NCBI RefSeq assembly: GCF_002943465.1
Contig: NZ_PTQY01000002.1
Coordinates: 372,001-436,000, forward strand
Reading direction: 5' to 3'
DNA from: Rhodoferax sp. TS-BS-61-7
GTDB lineage: Bacteria; Pseudomonadota; Gammaproteobacteria; Burkholderiales; Burkholderiaceae_C
Length of the DNA: 64,000 nucleotides
The translations under genes and the position numbers were made by a program. The notes under the pieces are model-generated. The model was not told the origin of the DNA, made no database searches, and was given only the letters and a program-made list of their open reading frames with translations. Position 1 is the first letter of the stretch, and the number at the start of each line of letters is the position of its first letter. Below, one piece after another: positions 8,699-19,291 of the stretch.

Positions 8699-10030
8699 AT
8701 GCCGCAATCCATCAACGAACAATTGAGCCGCGAACAACAAATCGCTGCACTGGAAAAAGACTGGGCGACCAACCCCCGCTGGAAGGGTGTGAAGCGCGGT
8801 TACAGCGCTGCCGACGTGGTGCGCCTGCGCGGTTCGCTGCCTATCGAGCACACGCTGGCCAAGCGCGGTGCTGAAAAGCTGTGGGACAAGATCAACGGCG
8901 GCGCCAAGAAGGGCTACGTCAACGCGTTCGGCGCCATCTCCGCCGGCCAGGCCATGCAACAGGCCAAGGCTGGCCTGGAAGCCGTGTACCTGTCGGGCTG
9001 GCAAGTGGCCGCTGACGGCAACACCTCCGAAACCATGTACCCCGACCAGTCGTTGTACGCCTACGACTCGGTGCCCACCATGGTGCGCCGTATCAACAAC
9101 ACCTTCAAGCGCGCGGACGAAATCCAGTGGGGCCGTGGCATTAACCCCGGTGACAAGGAATTCATCGACTACTTCCTGCCCATCGTGGCCGATGCGGAAG
9201 CCGGTTTCGGCGGCGTGCTGAACGCGTTCGAACTGATGAAGAACATGATCCAGTCGGGCGCTGCTGGCGTTCACTTTGAAGACCAACTGGCTGCCGTGAA
9301 GAAGTGCGGCCACATGGGCGGCAAGGTGCTGGTTCCTACCCAAGAAGCCTGCGAAAAGTTGATCTCCGCACGTTTTGCGGCCGACGTGATGGGTGTGTCC
9401 ACCATCGTTCTGGCCCGTACCGATGCTGAAGCAGCCAACCTGATCACGTCGGACCACGATGCCAATGACAAGCCTTTCCTGACCGGCGAGCGCACGCAAG
9501 AAGGTTTCTACCGTGTCAAGAACGGTCTGGAACAAGCCATCAGCCGTGGCGTTGCTTACGCGCCCTACGCTGACTTGGTGTGGTGCGAAACCGGTGTGCC
9601 AGACATTGGTTTTGCCCGTGAATTTGCACAGGCTGTGCACGCTGCCTGCCCCGGCAAGCTGCTGTCGTACAACTGCTCGCCTTCCTTCAACTGGAAGAAG
9701 AACCTCAACGACACACAGATCGCGTCCTTCCAGGAAGACCTGTCTGCGCTGGGCTACAAGTACCAGTTCATCACACTGGCCGGTATCCACATTAACTGGT
9801 TCAACACCTTCCAGTTCGCCCATGCATACGCCAACGGCGAAGGCATGAAGCACTACGTCAACATGGTGCAAGAGCCTGAGTTCGCAGCCCGTGACAAGGG
9901 TTACACCTTCGTGTCGCACCAGCAAGAAGTTGGCGCTGGTTACTTTGACGACGTGACCACCGTGATCCAGGGCGGCTCTTCCTCTGTGAAGGCACTGACC
10001 GGTTCTACCGAAGAAGAGCAGTTCCACTAA
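8699..10030 (+). CDS. aceA: Isocitrate lyase
   Basis: Glyoxylate-shunt enzyme splitting isocitrate into succinate and glyoxylate, needed for growth on acetate, fatty acids or stored polyhydroxybutyrate. The 443-residue protein has the signature KKCGH (201-205) with catalytic Cys203, the PEP-mutase-like barrel, and conserved segments such as [13 protein letters not shown] [11 protein letters not shown] and [11 protein letters not shown]. An AGGAG site (8686-8690) precedes the ATG. It is a single gene with its own promoter and terminator, so it is probably controlled by carbon source through the upstream palindromes. No malate synthase gene is adjacent. Confidence 0.97.
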   Translation: MPQSINEQLSREQQIAALEKDWATNPRWKGVKRGYSAADVVRLRGSLPIEHTLAKRGAEKLWDKINGGAKKGYVNAFGAISAGQAMQQAKAGLEAVYLSGWQVAADGNTSETMYPDQSLYAYDSVPTMVRRINNTFKRADEIQWGRGINPGDKEFIDYFLPIVADAEAGFGGVLNAFELMKNMIQSGAAGVHFEDQLAAVKKCGHMGGKVLVPTQEACEKLISARFAADVMGVSTIVLARTDAEAANLITSDHDANDKPFLTGERTQEGFYRVKNGLEQAISRGVAYAPYADLVWCETGVPDIGFAREFAQAVHAACPGKLLSYNCSPSFNWKKNLNDTQIASFQEDLSALGYKYQFITLAGIHINWFNTFQFAHAYANGEGMKHYVNMVQEPEFAARDKGYTFVSHQQEVGAGYFDDVTTVIQGGSSSVKALTGSTEEEQFH

Positions 10031-10049
10031 GCTGCCTGCTTGCAGCACT

Positions 10050-10086
10050 GGGCCGGACTTTCGTGAGGGGAGTCCGGCCCTTTTTA
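10050..10086 (+). terminator. Intrinsic terminator of aceA
   Basis: GGGCCGGACT (10050-10059) pairs perfectly with AGTCCGGCCC (10071-10080), followed by TTTTT. Confidence 0.93.
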
Positions 10087-10155
10087 CTGGGGCGCTTGAC
10101 TGGGGTTAAAATCTTCAGATCAACTTTGTATAAGAGCGAGAAAGGCAGTTTGGTT

Positions 10156-10197
10156 ATGACACCGCGAACTACACCGGCGACATTCATCAGCGAATAA
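10156..10197 (+). CDS. Threonine-rich leader peptide of the thrS attenuator
   Basis: A 13-codon open reading frame, [13 protein letters not shown], with Thr at positions 2, 5, 6 and 9, preceded by GAGAAAGG (10138-10145) at proper spacing. Four Thr codons of thirteen, just upstream of threonyl-tRNA synthetase and of alternative hairpins, is the signature of a ribosome-stalling leader peptide. The Arg4-Thr5-Thr6 codons lie in the first pairing segment of the attenuator. Too short to recognise by homology; the call rests on codon content and RNA architecture. Confidence 0.8.
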   Translation: MTPRTTPATFISE

Positions 10198-10277
10198 GGC
10201 CGTAGTCCGCGCGCCTTGTGCGCAAGCAGCTACCAAATTCATAGTAAAGCGCGGACCCTTCCGCGCTTTTTCTTTTT
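10156..10277 (+). promoter_or_regulatory. thrS transcription attenuator (1:2, 2:3, 3:4 hairpins)
   Basis: Segment 1 CGCGAACTAC (10163-10172, inside the leader ORF) can pair with segment 2 GTAGTCCGCG (10202-10211), 9 of 10 pairs. Segment 2 GTCCGCGC (10205-10212) can instead pair with segment 3 GCGCGGAC (10249-10256), a perfect antiterminator. Segment 3 AAAGCGCGG (10246-10254) pairs with segment 4 CCGCGCTTT (10261-10269), followed by a T-rich tract: the terminator. A ribosome stalled at the Thr codons masks segment 1, frees segment 2 for 2:3 pairing and allows thrS expression. A ribosome that reaches the stop (10195-10197) blocks segment 2 and permits termination. Confidence 0.85.
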
Positions 10278-10303
10278 GCTCTCGACGCTTTGTTAGGCAC
10301 ACC

Positions 10304-12217
<1,914 letters not shown>

Positions 12218-12305
12218 GGTTGTACCCAAGAAAACCCGGTTTGACGGCGTGTACTGTGCGGCAATCGCTACTATTTGTGTAGCAAAAATTGTGAAGGATT
12301 GAGCC

Positions 12306-12896
12306 ATCGCTACTGAATTTCGTGACCGCCGTCAGCGTGAAGAGCGCAAACACCGTCTAAACCGGGAAATCATGGCCCCAGAGGTTCGCCTCTCTGGCCC
12401 TGAAAATGAACCGCTTGGTGTCGTTAGCCTGATGGAAGCCCTGCGTATGGCAGGCGAGCTGGATGTTGATCTGGTTGAAATTGCCGCGACTGCTAACCCG
12501 CCTGTGTGCCGGTTGATGGACTATGGCAAGTTCAAATACCAGGAACAGAAAAAGGCAGCGGAAGCGAAAGCCAAGCAGACGGTCATTGAGATCAAGGAAA
12601 TCAAGTTCCGCCCGGGGACCGATGACGGCGACTACAACATCAAGATGCGCAATATCCGGCGTTTCTTGGCCGATGGCGACAAGTGCAAGATCACTTTGCG
12701 TTTTCGGGGTCGCGAAATCACCCACCAGGAAATTGGTTTGGCGATGTTGCAGCGCATGCGCGACGAACTGGGCGACACCATCCTCGTTGAGCAATTCCCG
12801 AAGCTGGAAGGCCGCCAGATGATCATGATGATCGCCCCCGGCCGTAAAAAGCCCGGTGGTGGCGCACCCAAGCCCGCAGCGGAACCTGCGGCCTAA
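12306..12896 (+). CDS. infC: Translation initiation factor IF-3 with an ATC start codon
   Basis: Binds the 30S subunit, prevents 50S joining and proofreads start codons. Homology extends upstream of the first ATG (12372): codons for [21 protein letters not shown] are IF-3 N-terminal sequence. In that frame the only codons between the TGA at 12300-12302 and this sequence are GCC and ATC, so translation must begin at ATC 12306, preceded by AAGGA (12294-12298). The product is 196 residues with the IF3-N ([15 protein letters not shown]) and IF3-C ([14 protein letters not shown]) domains. Non-AUG infC starts are known to give autoregulation, because IF-3 discriminates against its own start codon. 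Confidence 0.95.
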   Translation: MATEFRDRRQREERKHRLNREIMAPEVRLSGPENEPLGVVSLMEALRMAGELDVDLVEIAATANPPVCRLMDYGKFKYQEQKKAAEAKAKQTVIEIKEIKFRPGTDDGDYNIKMRNIRRFLADGDKCKITLRFRGREITHQEIGLAMLQRMRDELGDTILVEQFPKLEGRQMIMMIAPGRKKPGGGAPKPAAEPAA

Positions 12897-12905
12897 ATTC
12901 TCTCG

Positions 12906-13026
12906 GCAGGTCTGGTCACCTGCTGGGGTGAACGGCGAATCTTTGGATTCGCCACACCAGTGGAGCGGTCAAACGCTCCACTTTAAAAGTGGCTCGGGGC
13001 CAACAAGGCTGGAAGTAGTTTTCCAG
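12906..13026 (+). promoter_or_regulatory. Structured rpmI-rplT leader: four successive hairpins
   Basis: The 165-base gap after infC folds into four perfect stems: GCAGGT/ACCTGC (12906-12923), GGCGAATC/GATTCGCC with TTTG loop (12934-12953), GTGGAGCG/CGCTCCAC (12960-12981) and CTGGAA/TTCCAG (13009-13026). The CCAC of the third stem can alternatively pair with GTGG at about 12988-12992, giving mutually exclusive folds. In enterobacteria L20 represses this operon by binding a structured leader; a comparable L20 operator is the likely role here. Confidence 0.6.
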
Positions 13027-13061
13027 ACGCCTCACGAGCACAAACGAAAAGGAGCATTTAC

Positions 13062-13265
13062 ATGCCCAAAATGAAGACCAAGAGCGCGGCGAAGAAACGC
13101 TTCCGCGTCCGTCCAGGTGGCACCGTCAAGCGCGGTCAAGCCTTCAAACGTCACATCTTGACCAAGAAGACCACTAAAAATAAACGCCACTTGCGCGGCT
13201 CCACTGGAGTTCATGAGACCAATATGGGTCACATGGCACAGATGCTGCCCGGTCGTGGTATTTAA
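13062..13265 (+). CDS. rpmI: Ribosomal protein L35
   Basis: 50S subunit protein, 67 residues, highly basic. [20 protein letters not shown] is the canonical N-terminus. A strong AAAGGAG (13048-13054) precedes the ATG. It is followed by rplT, with which it is normally translationally coupled. Confidence 0.98.
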   Translation: MPKMKTKSAAKKRFRVRPGGTVKRGQAFKRHILTKKTTKNKRHLRGSTGVHETNMGHMAQMLPGRGI

Positions 13266-13290
13266 TTAACGACGAACAAGGAGTAATCTC

Positions 13291-13650
13291 ATGCCTCGCG
13301 TCAAACGTGGTGTAACGGCTCGCGCCCGCCATAAAAAAGTTCTGGCCCTTGCAAAAGGTTTCCGTGGTCGCCGCGGTAATGTCTTCCGTGTTGCCAAACA
13401 GGCAGTAATGAAGGCTGGGCAATATGCCTACCGTGACCGTCGTACCAAGAAACGTGTCTTCCGTCAGTTGTGGATCGCGCGTATCAACGCTGCGGCCCGC
13501 CAATGCGGTCTGACATACAGCCAGTTTGCCAATGGTCTGAAGAAAGCAAACATCGAGATCGACCGCAAGGTTCTGTCCGATATCGCAATCCATGACATGG
13601 CTGCTTTTGCTGGCATCGTGGAACAAGTGAAAGCCAAACTGGCTGCTTGA
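13291..13650 (+). CDS. rplT: Ribosomal protein L20
   Basis: Early 23S rRNA-binding assembly protein of the 50S subunit, 119 residues, beginning [18 protein letters not shown]. In other bacteria it represses its own operon by binding the leader mRNA. The ribosome site AAGGAG (about 13278-13283) is strong; the gap to rpmI is 25 bases. Confidence 0.98.
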   Translation: MPRVKRGVTARARHKKVLALAKGFRGRRGNVFRVAKQAVMKAGQYAYRDRRTKKRVFRQLWIARINAAARQCGLTYSQFANGLKKANIEIDRKVLSDIAIHDMAAFAGIVEQVKAKLAA

Positions 13651-13660
13651 GTTCGCGGCT

Positions 13661-13740
13661 GAATGCTACTGATTTTGTAGCGTTCTGCGCACCAGAAACA
13701 AGGGCTAGCGCTTGAAAAAGCACTAGCCCTTTTTCTTGAA
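13661..13740 (+). terminator. Intrinsic terminator between rplT and pheS, in a repeat-like segment
   Basis: GGGCTAG-C-GCTT pairs with AAGC-A-CTAGCCC (about 13703-13728), followed by TTTTTC. The preceding stretch (GCTACTGATTTTGTAGC, TTCTGCGC, AAGGGCTAG) resembles a degenerate reverse-oriented family 1 repeat. It probably lowers transcription of pheST relative to the ribosomal protein genes. Confidence 0.75.
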
Positions 13741-13786
13741 ATGGCTTCCGCCATTTCCAATGACATACACAGTCACACAAGAATTT

Positions 13787-14857
13787 ATGACCGAGTTGAA
13801 CGCCATCGTTGACACCGCCAAAGCCGCCTTCGCGCAGGCCGTGACGCCCGCTGATCTGGAAAATGCCAAGGCCCTGTTTTTGGGCAAGTCCGGTCGCATG
13901 ACCGAACTCATGAAAGGCATGGCTGCGCTCAGCGTGGAAGAGAAAAAGTCAACCGGTGCTGCGATCAACGTAGCCAAACAGGCGATTGAAGCCGCGCTGA
14001 CCGAGCGCCGCCAGGCGCTGGCCGATGCTGAGCTGCAAGCGCAGCTGCAAGCAGAAGCCCTGGACGTGACGCTGCCAGGCCGCCAGCGCGGGCAGGGCGG
14101 TTTGCACCCTGTGTCGCTGACGCTGGAACGCATCGAGGCCATCTTCGGCTCCATGGGTTTTGAAGTGGCCCAGGGCCCCGAGATCGAGTCCGACTGGTTC
14201 AACTTCACCGCGCTCAACACGCCTGAAGACCACCCCGCGCGCTCCATGCACGACACCTTCTATGTCGAAGGTGGCTCGGAGACTGCGCCTAACTTGCTGC
14301 GCACCCATACCAGCCCCATGCAGATACGTTATGCGGTGCAACACGTCAAGAAGCATCGCGCTGCCGCAGGTGCCTCCGCCGACGGTTTGTTTTCTGGCGA
14401 CATGCCCGAGATTCGCGTGATCGCCCCAGGCCGCACTTACCGTGTGGACAGCGACGCTACCCATTCCCCCATGTTCCACCAGTGCGAAGGCCTGTGGGTG
14501 GGCGGGAACGTGAGCTTCAAAGACTTGAAGTTCGTCTTCACCGATTTTTGCCGCACCTTCTTTGAATCGGATGACTTGGTGCTGCGTTTCCGCCCCAGCT
14601 TTTTCCCGTTCACCGAGCCGAGTGCCGAGATCGACATCCAGTTCCAGACTGGCCCGCTGGCCGGCCGGTGGCTGGAAGTGGCTGGCTCGGGCCAAGTGCA
14701 CCCCAATGTGATCCGCAACATGGGCCTGGACCCCGAGAAATACATTGGTTTCGCCTTTGGCATGGGCCCGGACCGCCTGACCATGTTGCGTTACGGCGTG
14801 AACGACCTGCGCCTGTTCTTTGACGGTGACATCCGTTTCTTGTCCCAGTTCCAGTAA
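13787..14857 (+). CDS. pheS: Phenylalanyl-tRNA synthetase alpha subunit
   Basis: Catalytic subunit of the alpha2beta2 enzyme. ATG 13787 gives [15 protein letters not shown], which aligns with the family N-terminal coiled coil; an upstream ATG at 13760 would add nine unconserved residues. Class II core motifs are present: motif 2 [16 protein letters not shown] and motif 3 [14 protein letters not shown]. At 356 residues it is slightly longer than the E. coli protein because of an insertion ([16 protein letters not shown], about residues 188-205). Confidence 0.96.
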   Translation: MTELNAIVDTAKAAFAQAVTPADLENAKALFLGKSGRMTELMKGMAALSVEEKKSTGAAINVAKQAIEAALTERRQALADAELQAQLQAEALDVTLPGRQRGQGGLHPVSLTLERIEAIFGSMGFEVAQGPEIESDWFNFTALNTPEDHPARSMHDTFYVEGGSETAPNLLRTHTSPMQIRYAVQHVKKHRAAAGASADGLFSGDMPEIRVIAPGRTYRVDSDATHSPMFHQCEGLWVGGNVSFKDLKFVFTDFCRTFFESDDLVLRFRPSFFPFTEPSAEIDIQFQTGPLAGRWLEVAGSGQVHPNVIRNMGLDPEKYIGFAFGMGPDRLTMLRYGVNDLRLFFDGDIRFLSQFQ

Positions 14858-14908
14858 ACCGACAAGCCTTCGCCATCGTCCACCGCCAAATACCTCGCCT
14901 GACTGACC

Positions 14909-17344
14909 ATGCAATTTTCTGAATCCTGGCTGCGTACTTTCTGCAACCCCTCCATCTCCACCGCCGAGCTTGCGGAGACGCTCACCATGGCGGGTCTGGA
15001 GGTTGAGGAACTCAAGCCCGTCGCTCCTCCGTTTACCAAGATCGTAGTGGGTGAGATCAAAGAGGCTGAACAACACCTCAATGCCGACCGCCTGCGTGTC
15101 TGCAAGGTGGATGTAGGTCAGCCCGAAATGCTGAACATCGTCTGTGGCGCGCCCAATGCCCGCGTGGGCATTCGCATTCCCTGCGCCTTGGTTGGCGCCG
15201 AACTGCCGCCCGGTGAGGATGGCAAACCTTTTCTCATCAAGGTGGGCAAGCTGCGCGGTGTGGAAAGCCAAGGCATGTTGTGCTCGGCGCGCGAACTCAA
15301 GCTGTCCGAAGACCATGGTGGTCTGCTGGAACTGCCGCTGGACGCGCCTTTGGGCCAGGACATTCGCCAGTACCTGGATCTGGACGACACCCTGTTCACC
15401 CTGAAGCTCACGCCTAACCTGGCGCATTGCCTGAGCGTGTACGGCGTGGCGCGTGAAGTGGCTGCCCTGACCGGAGCACCGCTGTTCACCTCGCCTATCG
15501 CCCCCGTGGCGGTGACAAATCAAGACAAGGTAGCGGTGAAGATTAGCGCCCCCGATCTGTGTGGCCGTTTTTCGGGTCGCGTGGTGCGCAACGTCAACAC
15601 CCAGGCCAAGACACCCCAGTGGATGGTGGACCGTCTAGCCCGTTGCGGCCAGCGCAGTGTGACCGCGCTGGTGGACATTTCCAACTATGTGATGTTCGAG
15701 CTGGGCCGCCCGTCACACATTTTCGATCTGGACAAAATCCATGGCGGTCTGGATGTGCGCTGGGGCAAGCCTGGTGAACAGCTCAAGCTGCTCAATGGCA
15801 ACACTGTCACCGTGGACGACAAGGTTGGCGTGATTGCCGACGACGCCCAGGTGGAGTCGCTGGCCGGCATCATGGGCGGCGACGCCACTGCCGTGTCCGA
15901 CGACACGCAGCACATCTATGTGGAGGCCGCATTCTGGTGGCCCAAGTCGATTGCCGGGCGTTCGCGCCGTTTCAACTTCTCCACCGACGCCGGCCACCGC
16001 TTCGAGCGCGGTGTGGACCCCGCGCAGACCGTGGAGCACATCGAGCGCATCACACAGCTGATCATCGACATCTGCGGCACGCCAGCCAGCACCTGCGGTC
16101 CTGTGGACGACCAAAAAGCGAACGTGCCCACACCTGCGCCCGTCACCCTGCGTGTGGTACGTGCCGTCAAAGTCATTGGCATGCCGCTGACCCAGGCGCA
16201 GTGTGTGGACGCCTTGAAACGTCTGGGCTTGCCCGTGACAGAAGGCGAGGGCACGGTGACGGTGACGCCACCCAGCTACCGCTTCGACCTGCAGATCGAG
16301 GAAGACCTGATCGAGGAAGTGGCGCGCATGGTGGGCTACAACAACCTGCCGCATACGCCGCCGCTGGCGCCCATCACGGCCAAGATCCGCGCCGAGGCGC
16401 AGCGCAGCCCATTTGCCGTGCGCCGTGCGCTGGCTGCCCTGGGTTACCAGGAAACCATCAACTTCAGCTTTGTGGAAGAGCGCTGGGAGCATGAGCTGGC
16501 CGGCAACCCCAACCCCATCAAGCTGCTGAACCCGATTGCCAGCCAAATGAGCGTGATGCGCTCTTCGCTGATCGGTTCGCTGGTGCAGGTGCTGCGCTTC
16601 AATGCGGCCCGCAAGGCACCGCGTGTGCGTGTGTTTGAGCTGGGCCGCGTGTTCTTGCGTGACGCATCCGTCAAGAGCACCGACAGCACCGTCGAAGGAT
16701 TTGACCAGCCCATGCGTATCGCCGGTTTGGTAGGCGGTAGCGCCGACGCACTGCAGTGGGGCCGTAAAGAGCAGGGCGTGGACTTTTTCGACGCCAAAGG
16801 TGATGTGGAAGCCTTGTTGGCGCCTCTGAAGCCCGAGTTTGCGCCTGGCACCCATCCAGCCATGCACCCCGGCCGCTGCGCCCAGGTGGTGCTGGATGGC
16901 AAGGTGATTGGCCATGTGGGCGAGCTGCATCCCAAGTGGCGCCAATCCTACGAATTGGCGACCGCACCGGTCGTGTTTGAGCTGGTGCTGGACGCCGTGT
17001 TGGCCCGCCCCGTGCCCGAGTTCAAGCCGGTAGCCAAGTTCCAGGCCGTGCAGCGCGACATCGCCGTGGTGGTGGCTGACAGCGTGACCCACGCTGCGCT
17101 CATGGCCGCCGTGTGGGCCGTGCCTACATCGGGCCTGCTGCGCGACGCCCAACTGTTTGATGTCTACCGACCCAAGCTGGCCAAGGACGCGCTGGCGGCA
17201 GACGGTGCGACCGACCGCAGCCTGGCCGTGCGCCTGACGCTTAACAGCGACGAGGCGACGCTGACCGAAGAGCAAATTGAAACTGCGGTGAAAGCTGTGG
17301 TGGACCAACTGGTTGCAGCCGTTGCTGCCCGCCAGCGCGTTTGA
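14909..17344 (+). CDS. pheT: Phenylalanyl-tRNA synthetase beta subunit
   Basis: Structural, editing and tRNA-binding subunit, 811 residues, full length. It starts with the B1 domain MQFSESWLRTFCNPSIS, contains an EMAP-like tRNA-binding domain (about 40-150), B3/B4 editing domain (about 210-390), B5 and pseudo-catalytic domains, and ends in a ferredoxin-like anticodon-binding domain (about 715-805). It lies 51 bases after pheS with a weak ribosome site. Confidence 0.97.
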   Translation: MQFSESWLRTFCNPSISTAELAETLTMAGLEVEELKPVAPPFTKIVVGEIKEAEQHLNADRLRVCKVDVGQPEMLNIVCGAPNARVGIRIPCALVGAELPPGEDGKPFLIKVGKLRGVESQGMLCSARELKLSEDHGGLLELPLDAPLGQDIRQYLDLDDTLFTLKLTPNLAHCLSVYGVAREVAALTGAPLFTSPIAPVAVTNQDKVAVKISAPDLCGRFSGRVVRNVNTQAKTPQWMVDRLARCGQRSVTALVDISNYVMFELGRPSHIFDLDKIHGGLDVRWGKPGEQLKLLNGNTVTVDDKVGVIADDAQVESLAGIMGGDATAVSDDTQHIYVEAAFWWPKSIAGRSRRFNFSTDAGHRFERGVDPAQTVEHIERITQLIIDICGTPASTCGPVDDQKANVPTPAPVTLRVVRAVKVIGMPLTQAQCVDALKRLGLPVTEGEGTVTVTPPSYRFDLQIEEDLIEEVARMVGYNNLPHTPPLAPITAKIRAEAQRSPFAVRRALAALGYQETINFSFVEERWEHELAGNPNPIKLLNPIASQMSVMRSSLIGSLVQVLRFNAARKAPRVRVFELGRVFLRDASVKSTDSTVEGFDQPMRIAGLVGGSADALQWGRKEQGVDFFDAKGDVEALLAPLKPEFAPGTHPAMHPGRCAQVVLDGKVIGHVGELHPKWRQSYELATAPVVFELVLDAVLARPVPEFKPVAKFQAVQRDIAVVVADSVTHAALMAAVWAVPTSGLLRDAQLFDVYRPKLAKDALAADGATDRSLAVRLTLNSDEATLTEEQIETAVKAVVDQLVAAVAARQRV

Positions 17345-17378
17345 CCTGACCCATTCCCCAGAAAAGGTTCTAGCCACC

Positions 17379-17714
17379 ATGGATTTTTCTGTTGAAAGCC
17401 TGGAAACGCCGGCGCTGACCAAAGCCCAGTTGGCCGACATGCTGTTTGAGCAAATCGGGTTGAACAAACGCGAGTCCAAGGACATGATCGACGCGTTCTT
17501 CGACCTGATCGCGGCCAGTCTGGTGGACGGCACCGACGTGAAAATCTCCGGCTTTGGCAACTTCCAGATCCGCACCAAGGCGCCGCGGCCGGGCCGCAAT
17601 CCGCGTACGGGGGAGGCGATTCCGATTCAGGCGCGCCGCGTGGTGACCTTCCACGCCAGCCACAAGCTCAAAGAGCAAATTCAGGACGAAGGCAAGACGG
17701 CCAGCGCCGTTTAG
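17379..17714 (+). CDS. ihfA: Integration host factor alpha subunit
   Basis: Nucleoid DNA-bending protein that works as a heterodimer with IHF-beta. The 111 residues include the HU/IHF fold, TKAQLADMLFEQIGLNKRESK, and the DNA-intercalating beta arm with RPGRNPRTGEAIPI. The ATG at 17379 lies behind GAAAAGG. The N-terminal extension (about 12 residues before TKAQL) is longer than in E. coli. Its location after pheT is the same as in many proteobacteria. Confidence 0.96.
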   Translation: MDFSVESLETPALTKAQLADMLFEQIGLNKRESKDMIDAFFDLIAASLVDGTDVKISGFGNFQIRTKAPRPGRNPRTGEAIPIQARRVVTFHASHKLKEQIQDEGKTASAV

Positions 17715-17816
17715 CAACACCAGGCCGCCATTTGGCGCCTCTCCGCAAAATGGTCTTTGCATGCGGGCAAAACTTAGAGTAACCTCTGCGCTTTGCCTCG
17801 TACAGCATTGATTTCA

Positions 17817-18266
17817 ATGGAGAAAACGCTCCCTCCCATTCCCGCCAAACGCTATTTCACCATCGGTGAGGTGGGGGATTTGTGCGGCGTCAAACCTCAC
17901 GTGCTACGGTATTGGGAGCAGGAATTCACGCAGCTGCGCCCTATGAAGCGCCGTGGCAACCGCCGTTACTACCAGCACCACGAGGTGCTGATGATCCGCC
18001 GGATCCGTGATTTGTTGTACGACCAGGGCTTCACCATCAGCGGTGCGCGCAACAAGATGCAGGAGCTGTTGCAAAACGAGCGCGACAAAAAGCGCAATGG
18101 CGAGGTCATGCTCGATGGTTTGGAAGTGGTTGAAGTCGACGACATGGACCTGGACGACTTTGAAGACAGCCAGTTGGTCGATGCCCCGGACCTGCCTGCG
18201 ATGGAGCTGGTGCAACTCAAGCGTGAATTGTTTGAGATTCGCGAACTTCTTGCGGAAGCTGCCTGA
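17817..18266 (+). CDS. MerR-family transcriptional regulator
   Basis: A 149-residue protein with an N-terminal MerR winged helix-turn-helix (YFTIGEVGDLCGVKPHVLRYWEQEF, about 14-39), then an acidic tail rich in Asp/Glu (VVEVDDMDLDDFED). There are no conserved cysteines, so it is not a metal-sensing MerR. It belongs to the small MerR-like protein regularly found downstream of ihfA in betaproteobacteria; its target is unknown. ATG 17817 is chosen over the upstream TTG at 17793 because the homologous part begins shortly after. Confidence 0.88.
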   Translation: MEKTLPPIPAKRYFTIGEVGDLCGVKPHVLRYWEQEFTQLRPMKRRGNRRYYQHHEVLMIRRIRDLLYDQGFTISGARNKMQELLQNERDKKRNGEVMLDGLEVVEVDDMDLDDFEDSQLVDAPDLPAMELVQLKRELFEIRELLAEAA

Positions 18267-18303
18267 AAGCGCTAAAAACAGAGGTTATAATTCGAGGCTC
18301 GAT

Positions 18304-18380
18304 CGGTGTGTGGCGCAGCCTGGTAGCGCACTTGCATGGGGTGCAAGGGGTCGAAGGTTCGAATCCTTTCACACCGACCA
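18304..18380 (+). tRNA. tRNA-Pro (anticodon GGG), CCA encoded
   Basis: Acceptor stem CGGTGTG (18304-18310) pairs with CACACCG (18370-18376), followed by A and encoded CCA. The anticodon stem CTTGC/GCAAG encloses the loop ATGGGGT, giving anticodon GGG. The T arm has the GGTTCGAATCC consensus. It reads CCC/CCU codons. Confidence 0.97.
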
Positions 18381-18391
18381 CGATAAATGTG

Positions 18392-18427
18392 AAAAGCCTT
18401 CAAGCAGTGATGCTTGGAGGCTTTTTT
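18392..18427 (+). terminator. Intrinsic terminator after tRNA-Pro
   Basis: AAAAGCCTTCAAGCA, GTGA, TGCTTGGAGGC with TTTTTT: a 15-bp stem with a single G-T wobble and a U tract. Confidence 0.93.
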
Positions 18428-18512
18428 CATTGGAGAATCGTGGGCGCTTGGTTGCAATCAAATGCCAAGGTACTTCATTGATGGACATTCTTTCAGGACT
18501 GGTATCTTCCCC

Positions 18513-18938
18513 ATGAGCTCATTGATCAATTCCCTCAAGTCCGAGATCGCCCGCGTGGCCCGCAAGGAGCTCAAGGATGAGTTGCTGGCCTTGCGCAAGG
18601 CCGTGACAGCCCATCGCTCCGAGATTGCGGCACTCAAGCGCGAGGTCAAGGCGCTGGCCTCTGCGGTCAAGGCGGGCACACGGGCTTCCAAGGCCCGTGG
18701 GCAAGAGGTTCCCGCCGCTGCGGCACCCGGCATTCGCTTTAGTGCAGCGCGTTTTGCGGCACTGCGCGCCAAGCTGGGGCTGTCCCAGGCCCAATTGGCC
18801 ACGCTGCTGGGCGTGTCCTACCTTTCGGTCCACAAATGGGAAGGCGGCAAGGCCCAGCCCAGGGCCGCCCAGTTGCAGAAGATTGCCGCGGTGATGAAGA
18901 TGGGCAAACGCGAAGCCGCTAAACAGCTAGAGGCCTGA
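18513..18938 (+). CDS. XRE-type helix-turn-helix protein with N-terminal coiled coil
   Basis: 141 residues. The N-terminal 55 residues are charged and heptad-like (KSEIARVARKELKDELLALRK, then SEIAALKREVKAL), suggesting a dimerising coiled coil. An Ala-rich linker follows, then an XRE HTH (LRAKLGLSQAQLATLLGVSYLSVHKWE, about 87-113). Probably a small DNA-binding regulator of unknown target. ATG 18513 is chosen because the upstream in-frame sequence reads through the tRNA terminator. Confidence 0.75.
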   Translation: MSSLINSLKSEIARVARKELKDELLALRKAVTAHRSEIAALKREVKALASAVKAGTRASKARGQEVPAAAAPGIRFSAARFAALRAKLGLSQAQLATLLGVSYLSVHKWEGGKAQPRAAQLQKIAAVMKMGKREAAKQLEA

Positions 18939-18961
18939 GCGCAGGCGAGCGCTGGCCCGAA

Positions 18962-19291
18962 CTAGACCAGTGCGATGGCGGTCACGAACAGGGCTTTGAC
19001 GACTGCCCAGGTCAACAACACCAAGAGCCAGGTTTTCCACCAGACACGCACGGTGTTGAAGGTGTTCTCCGCCATGGTGAACAGGATTGCGGCCACCACG
19101 CCAAAGGACGCGCCCAGCGCCAGCCGAAGCGACATGCGTTGCCACAGCTCGCCCACGCCGTCGTCCACCGGCTGGAAGAGGCCCACCACGATGCCAAACA
19201 CCAGCCACCTGGCCAGGTAGCCCCACCACCGGGTCCACAGGCCCGCGCCCACCTGGGGCCAGGGCGGAGGGGAGATGTCAGATTTGTCCAT
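18962..19291 (-). CDS. Small integral membrane protein of unknown function
   Basis: 109 residues with about three hydrophobic segments (YLARWLVFGIVVGLF, LALGASFGVVAAILFTM, TWLLVLLTWAVVKALFVTAIAL). The start ATG at 19291 lies within the last bases of tdk, so the two are translationally coupled. No catalytic motif is recognisable. Confidence 0.65.
   Translation of the reverse strand: MDKSDISPPPWPQVGAGLWTRWWGYLARWLVFGIVVGLFQPVDDGVGELWQRMSLRLALGASFGVVAAILFTMAENTFNTVRVWWKTWLLVLLTWAVVKALFVTAIALV

Noticed and set aside
10096-10134. TTGACT (10096) and TATAAG (10129) as a thrS promoter
   Set aside because: The spacing is 27 bases, too long; neither box has a good partner, so the promoter was left unassigned.
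13663-13680. Mini-ORF MLLIL before the rplT-pheS terminator as a possible leader peptide for pheST
   Set aside because: It has no Phe codons and no ribosome site, unlike a pheST leader peptide; the terminator lacks a visible antiterminator partner.
15713-17599. 628-codon minus-strand frame antisense to pheT and ihfA
   Set aside because: Shadow of pheT codon structure; no supporting features.
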